In this document: in pieces, positions 14,853-23,638 of the stretch | Numbering within the stretch: the first letter of the stretch is position 1 | Layout: every line of letters begins with the position of its first letter | Assembly (NCBI GenBank): GCA_041653935.1 | Contig: JBAZEO010000005.1 | Location: forward strand, 23,774 to 87,773 | Length of the DNA stretch: 64,000 nt | Direction of reading: 5' to 3' | From: JAYEHL01 sp041653935 | GTDB taxonomy: Bacteria; Chloroflexota; Dehalococcoidia; E44-bin15 | Program-made: the position numbers and the translations under genes | The notes under the pieces: generated by a model | The model's database searches: none | What the model was told of the DNA's origin: nothing | Seen by the model: only the letters and a program-made list of their open reading frames with translations

Positions 14853-17012
14853 ATGGAGAGAGGAATGCCAGACACCCGTTTCCCGCTCAGTCCGGAGTTA
14901 GCGAAACCCGTCATCATCCACACCGCCGGTATTGCCATTATCCTCGCGGTGCTTGTCGTTATCAGCCAGATGAACTATGTCGTCTTCCACAGCGTCGTGG
15001 AGATTGCGACTATTGCAATCGCCATTTCAATTTTCGTTATCGTCTGGAATGCCCGGGACAAAATTGATAACGGGTACTTCATCATAGTCGGGCTCGCTAT
15101 CCTCTTCATCGGTGTTATCGATTTCGTCCATACCCTCGCATACAAAGGAATGGGTGTCTTTCCGGGGAACAGTGCCGATCTTCCTACCCAGCTCTGGATT
15201 GCCGCCCGGTATCTCCAGGCATTCACACTTCTCGCCGCCCCGCTTATGATAGGCAGGCGGGTGCGGACTGCGCCGGTGCTCGCCATTTTTTCTGCGGCAA
15301 CAGTATTTCTCCTCTGGACAATCTACGCAGGCATCTTTCCCTCGTGTTTTGTTGTGGGACAGGGGCTTACGCAGTTCAAGATCGCAAGCGAGTATGTCAT
15401 CTCTCTCATTCTTGTCGCGGCAACGGCGCTCCTGTACTGGAAACGGGCGGCGTTCGATCCCCGCATCTTCTGGCTCCTTGCCATGTCAAATGTCCTGACC
15501 ATCGGGGCTGAGCTTTCGTTCACCGCGTACGTCAGCGTGTACGGGTCCATGAACATGATCGGGCACCTCTTCCGGCTCGTAGCCACGTACTGCATGTATC
15601 TCGCCATTGTGGTTGTCGGCATCCGCAAGCCATACGCACTCCTCTGGCGGAAAATGAACGAGAGCGAACGGCAGTACCGCGAGCTCTTTATTGAGATGAC
15701 AAACGGATACGCCCTCCACGAGATCATCCTTGACGCTACCGGAAAGCCGGTCGATTACCGGTTTTTAAAAGTGAACCCTGCATTCGAGCGGATGACCAGA
15801 CTCTCGGCAGCAGATATTGAGGGAAAGACCGTCAGGCAGGTTCTCCCCAGCTTGGAACTGGACTGGATCGAGGCATACCGGAAGGTGGTACTGACAGGAA
15901 CACCTACCCAGTTTGTGAATTTCTCGACCGATCTCGGCAAATGGTTTGAAGTCTATGCATTCAGCCCTGCTCCCGGGAAGTTTGCCACGATCTTTAGCGA
16001 CGTCACGGATCGCAAAGCGGCAGAGGAGGAAATTGCCCGACTGGCATCCTTCCCGCAACTGAGCCCGGCAATGATCTTTGAGATCGATCCATCGGAACAG
16101 GTGCTGTTCGTCAACCCGTCTATACAATCGACAATGACCCGGCTGGGGCTGTCAAGCCCGCACGCATTTATTCCTGAGGACGTCCACCAGCTGATCCATG
16201 AGTGGGAGACCCGGACACGGGTGAACTATGATCGGGAATGCTCTGTTGCCGGCAGGTATTTCCTCGTTACGTGCTACCTCTCTCCCGAGTACCGGTCGAT
16301 CCGCTTTTATCTCACTGACATCACCGATCGCAAGCAGGCGGAGGAAGCGCTTCGACAGGCAAACAAACAACTGAACCTGCTCTCCAGTATCACCCGGCAC
16401 GACATCCTCAACCAGTTGATGGCGCTCAAAGGATACCTCGAACTCTCACATGAGGTGATTGACAAACCGGAAACCCTCATCGAGTACATAACAAAAGGGG
16501 AGACAGCAGCGAATACCATCGAGCGCCAGATCACGTTCACGAAAGTCTACCAGGAACTGGGTGCTGCTGCTCCTGCATGGCAGAACGTGGACGCGAGCAT
16601 CAACAAGGCTGTTACCGGTCTGCCGATGCGGGCAGTCCATGTCGAAGTCGATCCCAAAGATCCGGAAATCTTTGCCGACCCACTCTTTGAGAAGGTCTTC
16701 TACAACCTGATTGACAACGCATTCCGGTACGGGGGCGAGGGCATGAAGACGATCCGGGTCTCTTCGCAGGAGTCAGATGCACACCTCACGCTTCTCTGCG
16801 AGGATGATGGTGTTGGGATCCCCGCAGAGGACAAAAAGAAACTCTTCACCAAAGGTTTCGGCAAGAACACCGGTCTTGGTCTCTTCCTCTCGCGGGAGAT
16901 CCTCGCGATCACCGGGATTATGATCACCGAGAACGGTGTACCGGGGAATGGGGCACGGTTCGAGATCACCGTGCCCAAAGGGGCATGGCGGTACACCGGG
17001 ACTGGTGCCTGA
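14853..17012 (+). CDS. MASE3-PAS-PAS membrane sensor histidine kinase
   Basis: 719 aa. The first 240 residues form a MASE3-type membrane domain with about seven hydrophobic segments and the marker GVIDFVHTLAYKGMGVFP. Two PAS modules follow (about 268-390 and 392-495), then DHp with SITRHDILNQLMALKGYLELS and HATPase_c with NLIDNAFRYGG, EDDGVGIP and GKNTGLGLFLSRE. MASE3 is an integral membrane sensor domain of unknown ligand. The start may be 14853 or the ATG at 14865. The stop overlaps the start of the next gene by one base (TGATG), so the two are translationally coupled, and the membrane sensor and REC-HisKA_2 protein probably act in one pathway. Confidence 0.9.
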   Translation: MERGMPDTRFPLSPELAKPVIIHTAGIAIILAVLVVISQMNYVVFHSVVEIATIAIAISIFVIVWNARDKIDNGYFIIVGLAILFIGVIDFVHTLAYKGMGVFPGNSADLPTQLWIAARYLQAFTLLAAPLMIGRRVRTAPVLAIFSAATVFLLWTIYAGIFPSCFVVGQGLTQFKIASEYVISLILVAATALLYWKRAAFDPRIFWLLAMSNVLTIGAELSFTAYVSVYGSMNMIGHLFRLVATYCMYLAIVVVGIRKPYALLWRKMNESERQYRELFIEMTNGYALHEIILDATGKPVDYRFLKVNPAFERMTRLSAADIEGKTVRQVLPSLELDWIEAYRKVVLTGTPTQFVNFSTDLGKWFEVYAFSPAPGKFATIFSDVTDRKAAEEEIARLASFPQLSPAMIFEIDPSEQVLFVNPSIQSTMTRLGLSSPHAFIPEDVHQLIHEWETRTRVNYDRECSVAGRYFLVTCYLSPEYRSIRFYLTDITDRKQAEEALRQANKQLNLLSSITRHDILNQLMALKGYLELSHEVIDKPETLIEYITKGETAANTIERQITFTKVYQELGAAAPAWQNVDASINKAVTGLPMRAVHVEVDPKDPEIFADPLFEKVFYNLIDNAFRYGGEGMKTIRVSSQESDAHLTLLCEDDGVGIPAEDKKKLFTKGFGKNTGLGLFLSREILAITGIMITENGVPGNGARFEITVPKGAWRYTGTGA

Positions 17013-18418
17013 TGGCGGAAAAAATCCGGGTGCTCTACGTCGATGACGAGACACCACTCCTGGAACTCTGCAAGATCTTTCTCGAACAGCCCGGGGATAT
17101 GACCGTCACGACCACAACAAGTACGCTCGAAGCGATCCAGATTTTAGCCACAAAGAAATTCGACACCATCGTCTCGGACTACCAGATGCCGGAGATGGAC
17201 GGGATCGATTTTTTGAAGTACCTCAAAGCCAAAGGGGATACCACACCGTTTATTATCTTCACCGGCAGGGGGCGGGAAGAGGTGGTGATCGAGGCGTTGA
17301 ACGCGGGGGCGGATTTCTACCTCCAGAAAGGTGGCGAGTCCAGAGCGCAGTTCGCCGAACTCTCGAACAAGATCCGGTACGCGGTCTCCCGGCGACGGGC
17401 GCTTACTGCGTTCCGGGAGAGCGAAGAGAAATACCGGCACATCGTGGATACTGCCGAAGAGGGCATCTGGACGCTGGATGAACAGTTCATCATCACCTAC
17501 ACGAACCGGCGGATGGCGGAGATGCTCGGGTACCGACCGGATGAGATCCTCGGCAGGGCGGTCCAGTCGTTCATGCCAGAGAGTGAACTGGCAGATCACG
17601 CGGTACATACCCGACGCCAGCAGGAGGGGGCGAGCGAGCATTTTGAGCGACGGTTCCTGCGCCGGGATGGCAGTATCCTCTGGGTCTCGGTCTCGGTCAC
17701 GCCGGTTCTTGACGCGAACGGGACATTCAGGGGTTCGTTCGCGATGTATTCGGATATCACCGAGTTCAAGCGGGCAGTAAAAGCCCTGGAGGCGTCCCTG
17801 CGGGAGAAGGAGATCTTGTTAAAGGAGATCCATCACCGGGTCAAGAACAATCTCCAGACCATATCGAGCCTGCTTTACCTCCAGTCGATCTCTACCGAGA
17901 ATGAGGAGCAGGTGGCGCTCTTAAAGGATGCCCGCTCACGGGTCATATCCATGGGGCTTATCCACCAGAAACTGTACCAGTCGGCGGATATCGCCCATAT
18001 CCCGTTCACCAACTATATCCGTGATCTCATCGACTTTTTGGTGGATTCCTATGGGGTAGACCCGGACAAGATCCATACTGTTGTCAACGTTACGCCGCCG
18101 GATCTCACGATGAAACTCGATACCGGCATCCCCTGCGGGCTCATCTTAAACGAGCTCATCACGAATGCCTTCAAGTATGCCTTCCGGGGGCGCGAAGAAG
18201 GCACCATCACGATCACGATGACACAGGATCCCCACCAGTATGTCCTCACGGTCAGCGACGACGGGATTGGCATCCCTCCGGACCTGGATCTCACCACGAC
18301 AAAATCCCTCGGCATGACCATCGTCTCCGATCTCGCGAGTCAGCTCGATGGGGAGCTTGAGATCGTCCGCCAGCCGGGCGCGACCTACCGGATCCGGTTC
18401 CCGTACGAAAAATCCTGA
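17012..18418 (+). CDS. REC-PAS histidine kinase with HisKA_2-type DHp
   Basis: 468 aa from ATG 17012 (MAEKIRVLYVDD); an earlier in-frame ATG lies inside the upstream gene. REC with DDE, Asp56 in VSDYQMPEMDG and Lys in YLQKGG; PAS about 135-255; DHp of the HisKA_2/HWE-like class with KEIHHRVKNNLQTISSLL (272-290); HATPase with ELITNAFKYAF and DDGIGIP. This differs from the RHD-type kinases around it. The DHp class is common in archaea and bacteria with light or general stress sensors. A REC domain at the N-terminus of a kinase makes it a candidate recipient of phosphate from the MASE3 kinase it is coupled to. Confidence 0.92.
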   Translation: MAEKIRVLYVDDETPLLELCKIFLEQPGDMTVTTTTSTLEAIQILATKKFDTIVSDYQMPEMDGIDFLKYLKAKGDTTPFIIFTGRGREEVVIEALNAGADFYLQKGGESRAQFAELSNKIRYAVSRRRALTAFRESEEKYRHIVDTAEEGIWTLDEQFIITYTNRRMAEMLGYRPDEILGRAVQSFMPESELADHAVHTRRQQEGASEHFERRFLRRDGSILWVSVSVTPVLDANGTFRGSFAMYSDITEFKRAVKALEASLREKEILLKEIHHRVKNNLQTISSLLYLQSISTENEEQVALLKDARSRVISMGLIHQKLYQSADIAHIPFTNYIRDLIDFLVDSYGVDPDKIHTVVNVTPPDLTMKLDTGIPCGLILNELITNAFKYAFRGREEGTITITMTQDPHQYVLTVSDDGIGIPPDLDLTTTKSLGMTIVSDLASQLDGELEIVRQPGATYRIRFPYEKS

Positions 18419-18617
18419 TCCAAAAAACCCGTATGGTATCTCGTGGAACCGCCGGTATCGTGATGGGTATCTGACGATCATACCCTACCCGGCTGGGCAG
18501 GAAGGAGAAAGCCGAATGGGAAAAACCGGATGGTAAAAACCGGATGGGAAGAATTATGCCAGAAGAAGTGAACACACCATATACGAACAAAGGAATCTCC
18601 GGGGACCCTGATAGACT

Positions 18618-19385
18618 ATGACGGAAAAGAAGATTCTCGTTGTTGAGGACAATGCAATCATCGCCCGGGAAACCTCCGAGCGCCTGAAACGACTCGGATA
18701 TACGGTCACCGGGATTGTCGCACGGGGCAGCGATGCGGTAGAGAACGCCCGGACAAACCGACCGGACCTGATCCTCATGGACATCAATCTCAAAGGGGAG
18801 ATCGATGGCATCGAAGCAGCCGGGCAGATAGCCGAATTTTCTGACGCGCCGGTGATCTATCTCACCGCCTATTCCGATGACGCGACCTTGCAGCGTGCGA
18901 TGCAGACAAAACCGGTGGCGTACCTGATCAAACCGTTCAAGGAACGCGAGCTCTATAGCAATATCGAGATGGCGATCTACAAGCACAAGGTCGAGAAGAA
19001 GACCGGTATGTCAGAGGAAACGGACGAGATCATACGAGCGCTTGCCGATCTTCCCGAATGCGTGATCGTCGTCGACAACGGGAATCGTATCCTGTTTTTG
19101 AACCGTTCCGCCTCGCGCCTGACCGGCTTTTCAGCGGATGAGACACGGGGCACGCCCATCTCCACGGTCTTTCGGATCCCCGGAGAGGCGCACGAGCAGA
19201 GTGAAACACCTGAAAACGAGACGAGCGAATTTCCTCTGCATGAGGAGGAACGGATCCGGACGCTGCTCGTCACGCGGAATGGCACCACCGTTCCGGTAAT
19301 CACAGAGGCGACCGCGATCACGGACAGCAAGGGAACGAGGGAGGGTTTCGCCCTCGTGTTCTGGGCGGATGACTCAAAATTGTGA
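18618..19385 (+). CDS. REC-PAS response regulator
   Basis: 255 aa. REC (1-120) has VVEDN, the phospho-acceptor Asp in LILMDINLKGEIDG, Thr in LTAYSD and Lys in YLIKPF. A single PAS domain (about 135-250) follows. There is no kinase or DNA-binding output. The lineage with INLKG.IDGIEAA is typical of archaeal REC-PAS proteins placed next to histidine kinases. It lies 200 bases after the HisKA_2 kinase and 75 before the HEAT-repeat gene, suggesting that the kinase, this regulator and the HEAT protein form a functional group. Confidence 0.9.
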   Translation: MTEKKILVVEDNAIIARETSERLKRLGYTVTGIVARGSDAVENARTNRPDLILMDINLKGEIDGIEAAGQIAEFSDAPVIYLTAYSDDATLQRAMQTKPVAYLIKPFKERELYSNIEMAIYKHKVEKKTGMSEETDEIIRALADLPECVIVVDNGNRILFLNRSASRLTGFSADETRGTPISTVFRIPGEAHEQSETPENETSEFPLHEEERIRTLLVTRNGTTVPVITEATAITDSKGTREGFALVFWADDSKL

Positions 19386-19459
19386 ACACGGATGGGCATC
19401 TTCCCTTTGTTGGAACGGCGAATCCCGACCGGTCCTGCCCCGTCACCTGGTGAACTTAC

Positions 19460-22357
19460 ATGGGATTCTTTGAGGCATTCACTCCTGACATCCAGAAACT
19501 GCATGACACACGGGATGTACGGGGACTGGCAAAGGCGCTTTCTCATTCGGATCCGCAGATTGCGAGGAAGGCAGCTGCCGCCCTCCAGGATCTCCCGGCA
19601 TCGGATGCCGTCATCCCCCTGATCCAGGCACTCTCCTCCCCGGACAAGGACATCCGGCGCATGAGTGCCGCAGCTCTTGGCACGACCCGTGATCCGCGTG
19701 CGATACCGGGGATCGTACAAGCGGTCAGTGACGTGGACCTCGGCGTCCGGCTGGAAGCGGTCAAAGCCCTTGCGAGGTTGCGCGATACAGGTTCGACTGC
19801 GCTCTTCATCCGGCTCGTCAATGACTCAAACCTCGATATCCGGATGGAGGCGATCACCGGACTCGGCAAGACCCACGATCCCGCTGCGATCCCCCATCTG
19901 CTCCGCACGCTGGTGGATCCGCAATACGGGATCCGGGAATTATCGGCAAAGTCGCTCGATGCTCTTGGCTGGGTACCGGCAAATAACCAGGACAAGGTGA
20001 TGTATTCTATCGCGAAGCGTGACTGGCGACAACTCACGAACCTCCGTGAGGACGCGATAAAACCCCTCCTTTGGGCATTGAAAGACCCATACTATCTCGT
20101 CCGGCAGGGAGCGGCGGCGACCCTGGGGAAATTAAAAGACATCCGGGCTGTGCGGGCGCTTGTTGTGGCGCTCTCTGACGAGGAGAGCATCGTCCGGATG
20201 GAAGTGGCATCCGCATTGGGGGAGATCAGCGACCAGCGGACGATCCCGGCGCTCGTAAAGGCGCTTGACGATGAATATATCGGCGTGCGTATTTCCGCCG
20301 CGTATGCCCTTGACCGCATGTCGTGGAAGCCCGCGACGGAAACCGAACAGATCCTGTATTTGATCGTCAAGGAACGCTGGCTGGATCTCGCCAAAATCGG
20401 GAAAAAAATCGCCGGAAAACTGGCAAACCGTCTCGATGACACCTATTACCATACCCGTACCGGGGTTGCCGGCACGTTACATAAACTGGGGAATCTCGCG
20501 CTCGAACCAATGCTCGAAGCGTTGAACCGCCCGGACCCGGATGTACGGTGCCGGGCACTCTGGATTCTCGGGAATGTTGGGAACAGCCGGGCGGTGATTC
20601 CCATCACACTCCTTTTGCAGGATGACAATCCCGTCTGCCGTACCGAAGCGATTGCTGCACTGGGGGAGATCGGGGATCCCCGTGCGATCCTGTTCTTGAA
20701 ACAGGTGATCGACCGTCAGCCGGAGAGTATCCCGGATGTGATCCGTGCCCTTGGGAAAATTCCCGGTCCGGCGTCCATTCCGGTACTCGCATCACATATC
20801 CGAGACAGTTCCCGCGAAGTACGGCTCCTCGTGATCCACGCGCTGGGGCAGAACCGTGACCGGCGGATCCCCGGCATCGTCGCCCCGGTCACACAGGATC
20901 CGGATCCGGAGATCCGGGCGGTGGCGGTGACAGTACTCTCCAGGTTCCCGCAGGGTGATGTAGCCCCCCTCCTCATCCCGCTCCTGCCGGATCCCCACCC
21001 GGACGTGCGGTTCGCGGTGCTCCAGGGGATGCAGGCATGGGAGAACGCGAAGGTGGTGCCGGAACTGATCGCCCGGCTGGAGGATGTGGATCCCCGTGTC
21101 CGGAGGTTGGCGGCACAGACGCTCGACAAATGGAAGTGGACACCTGTGTCGGTGAATGACCGCCGGAATTACCTGATCGCGATGGACCAGTGGCAGGACC
21201 TCGAACGTCTTGGGTTCATTACGAAGAGTGTCCGCCAGAAGGAGACATCACCGGCGCATGTGAAAGTTCCCTGGCGGAACGGGGCTGATACCTCTCCGCT
21301 GCAACCCGCACCCACCTCAACATCCCCGCCACCAGCTGCGGTTGCGAATGGTGCACGAAAGACCGTGGCATTGCCTGTCACTGAGAACGGGGGCAGCGTC
21401 CAGGCACTGGTGCGGACGCTGGGGGACAAGAAGGAGATCCTCGCCAGCCGCTGGAAAGCGGCAGAATCCCTGGGGAAACTGGGGGATGTGCGGGGCGTTG
21501 AACCGCTCATCGCGGTATTGAAGGACCGGGATCCGGAGCTGCGCTGGCGTGCCGCACTTTCGCTGGGTATGTTGAAGGATGAGCGTGCGGTCGATGCGCT
21601 CGGGGTGGCGATCCGCGATGACGACCAGCGCATCGTACGGGTGCGGATCGCCGAGGCGCTGGGGAAGTTCAAGAGTCCGGTCGCGACACGGGCACTCATC
21701 CACTCGCTCGGTGATGTGCATCCCGATGTGCGGAGCATGGCTGTCCTGTCGCTGGGGGAGATTGGTTCCGAGACCGCGATCAATGCGGTCCTGACCGGAC
21801 TTCTCGACACAGATGAGATTGTCCGTGAGACCGTGATGAATACCCTCATGAAACTGGGGACGGTTGCGGGGAGGTCCCTCGTGAAAGGTCTCAGGAACAA
21901 AAACTCTGAAGTGAGCAAAGGAGCCCTGACCGTTCTTGTGCGGATGAAACCGGATATCAGTTCCCGCATTCTCGTGTCCGAGCTGGAGAACCGCGATGGT
22001 GAAGTCCGTAAGATGGTTGCCCGTGCGCTGGATACAATCGACTGGCAACCGGAGACGCCGGACCAGCGGGCGCTGTACTTCTATGCCCAGCAAGACTGGA
22101 AAGCCCTCGCACAACAGGGCAGTGCGGCATCGGGGGTACTCGTCCAGGGGACATCCGACAGCGATCCGTTGATCCGAAAAGCCTCGGCTGATCTCCTGGG
22201 TTCGATCGGGGACCGGAAGGCGATCCCTGCCCTGACCGAGACCCTTCATGACGAGAACCGGGATGTCCGGGTCTCGTCAGTAAAGACACTATTGAAGATG
22301 CGGGGCGGGGAGTCATCCCGGCTGATATCTACGTTGAAGAAGGGTGGAAAGGGATGA
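19460..22357 (+). CDS. Large HEAT-repeat (PBS-lyase-like) protein
   Basis: 965 aa. Almost entirely HEAT/PBS-lyase-like alpha repeats of about 31 residues with the pattern DPRAIPGLV.AL.D.D..VR..A..ALG. About 25 repeats can be counted in two blocks, separated by a Pro-rich linker near residues 612-632 (SPLQPAPTSTSPPP). Four times the repeat series is broken by another motif, LDxxxWxPxxxxxxxxYxIAxxxWxxL (for example LDALGWVPANNQDK and LDTIDWQPETPDQR). Such solenoids are scaffolds for protein-protein contacts; the bilin lyase activity of the name-giving family is not implied. The preceding AGGTGA-like CACCTGGTGAACTTAC supports the start at 19460. Confidence 0.9.
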   Translation: MGFFEAFTPDIQKLHDTRDVRGLAKALSHSDPQIARKAAAALQDLPASDAVIPLIQALSSPDKDIRRMSAAALGTTRDPRAIPGIVQAVSDVDLGVRLEAVKALARLRDTGSTALFIRLVNDSNLDIRMEAITGLGKTHDPAAIPHLLRTLVDPQYGIRELSAKSLDALGWVPANNQDKVMYSIAKRDWRQLTNLREDAIKPLLWALKDPYYLVRQGAAATLGKLKDIRAVRALVVALSDEESIVRMEVASALGEISDQRTIPALVKALDDEYIGVRISAAYALDRMSWKPATETEQILYLIVKERWLDLAKIGKKIAGKLANRLDDTYYHTRTGVAGTLHKLGNLALEPMLEALNRPDPDVRCRALWILGNVGNSRAVIPITLLLQDDNPVCRTEAIAALGEIGDPRAILFLKQVIDRQPESIPDVIRALGKIPGPASIPVLASHIRDSSREVRLLVIHALGQNRDRRIPGIVAPVTQDPDPEIRAVAVTVLSRFPQGDVAPLLIPLLPDPHPDVRFAVLQGMQAWENAKVVPELIARLEDVDPRVRRLAAQTLDKWKWTPVSVNDRRNYLIAMDQWQDLERLGFITKSVRQKETSPAHVKVPWRNGADTSPLQPAPTSTSPPPAAVANGARKTVALPVTENGGSVQALVRTLGDKKEILASRWKAAESLGKLGDVRGVEPLIAVLKDRDPELRWRAALSLGMLKDERAVDALGVAIRDDDQRIVRVRIAEALGKFKSPVATRALIHSLGDVHPDVRSMAVLSLGEIGSETAINAVLTGLLDTDEIVRETVMNTLMKLGTVAGRSLVKGLRNKNSEVSKGALTVLVRMKPDISSRILVSELENRDGEVRKMVARALDTIDWQPETPDQRALYFYAQQDWKALAQQGSAASGVLVQGTSDSDPLIRKASADLLGSIGDRKAIPALTETLHDENRDVRVSSVKTLLKMRGGESSRLISTLKKGGKG

Positions 22358-22376
22358 GGCTCCGTGACCCAGTACA

Positions 22377-22452
22377 GCACGACTCCTCCCTTCGCACTTC
22401 ACCCTATAGGGTGTGCTCCTCTTCACCTCTACATCGGTAGGTAGTAAAGAGG
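22377..22452 (-). repeat. REP-like dispersed repeat, copy 2
   Basis: In the spacer between the convergent HEAT and REC-PAS genes. It holds a perfect 14-base palindrome CACCCTATAGGGTG (22400-22413). Read on the minus strand it shares block order with copy 1 at 11527. Its position between convergent genes fits a REP-like or transcript-end hairpin element. Confidence 0.55.
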
Positions 22453-22563
22453 ATACATTCGCGTTTGAGCGGTTGGTAATTCATGCGACAGGAGATCTGT
22501 CGCGAGGATTTGTGGGATAGGAAACCCTGGAAAAAAATCTCTCGGAAATAGGAAAAGATCTAT

Positions 22564-23358
22564 TCAATACGCAGGTCGTCCCCGGAATTCAAGATAGACC
22601 GGTTTACTCATGGGATAGAAGATCATGATCATCCCCCGTATCGCTCCATCGGGATCTACAAGCGGGCTGATATTACCAACCACCGGTATACGGGTTTTAT
22701 CGAACGCGATGAGGGTAGAATTCTGGGGGAGCCAGCAGATCGTCTTCTCTTTTCTGACCCGTTCGAACGCATTTTCAAGCGGTATTCCCTGTTCGTTGAT
22801 GATGGTGACAATCTCCCGGAAATGCATGATCCCGTTGACCGGATCACTCCACCTGAAAAGTGCACGGGCGCTCTCATTCACATAGGTGATGATACCCTCA
22901 AGATTTGTCGCGATGAGTCCTCCTGAGAACTGGTCGAAAAGCAGTTTGTACAGCGCATTCCGTGTTTCCATCTCGTGTATGAGATGGTACTTCTCAAGGG
23001 AGAGCCGGATCGCGATCCTGAGATCGTCATCGGATATCGGCTTTACGACAAACTCAGCCCCGCTGATATTGTTCACCTGCCGGATCGTCTCGTCATCCCG
23101 GTTGGCGGAAACAAAGACGATGGGAAGAGAGAATTGTGACTGGATCCGGCATGCGGTCTCGATCCCGTCAAGCTTTCCACTCAGGTTGATATCCATGATC
23201 ACCAGGTTTGGCAGGGCATCCCCGATATGCGCGAGCACGTCCTCGCCGGACTCGAATTGCGAGATGACCGTGCACCCGAGTTTCTTCAGTCGCTGCCCCA
23301 GAATACTCTGGACGATTGTATCGTCTTCGACAATTGTGACCTTCAAAGGAGTTGCCAT
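22564..23358 (-). CDS. REC-PAS response regulator
   Basis: 264 aa from ATG 23358 (MATPLKVTIVEDD); GAGGTG eight bases upstream supports this start over the GTG at 23367. REC (1-125) has the acidic EDD, Asp in LVIMDINLSGKLDG, Ser in FVSANRDD and Lys in FVVKPIS. PAS about 140-255 with GGLIATNLEGIITYVN. It has the same architecture as the 18618 protein but diverged sequence, and is transcribed in the opposite direction, convergent with the HEAT gene. It is likely a phosphorelay intermediate for one of the neighbouring kinases. Confidence 0.9.
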   Translation of the reverse strand: MATPLKVTIVEDDTIVQSILGQRLKKLGCTVISQFESGEDVLAHIGDALPNLVIMDINLSGKLDGIETACRIQSQFSLPIVFVSANRDDETIRQVNNISGAEFVVKPISDDDLRIAIRLSLEKYHLIHEMETRNALYKLLFDQFSGGLIATNLEGIITYVNESARALFRWSDPVNGIMHFREIVTIINEQGIPLENAFERVRKEKTICWLPQNSTLIAFDKTRIPVVGNISPLVDPDGAIRGMIMIFYPMSKPVYLEFRGRPAY

Positions 23359-23638
23359 CGCCACCACACCTCATTATGGATATACCGATTCTCTCACTGA
23401 CATGTACGGTTTAGTCGCCGGGGATCCGGGATCAGGCATCCTGGAGTGTGTCCCCGGTACATGTTGACGTTTTACCGATTCTCACTCAGGCGGTAAAACC
23501 CTTCTGGTGTCATTATCGCCAACGGAAATCCCACCCATGAACCGTGAATAGCACAACTATATGTTCCGGGACTGCATAGGCATCTTCACGGGAACAGGAA
23601 GTTTTTTTTAGAACCTGAACTTACGTGGTGGTGAAATC

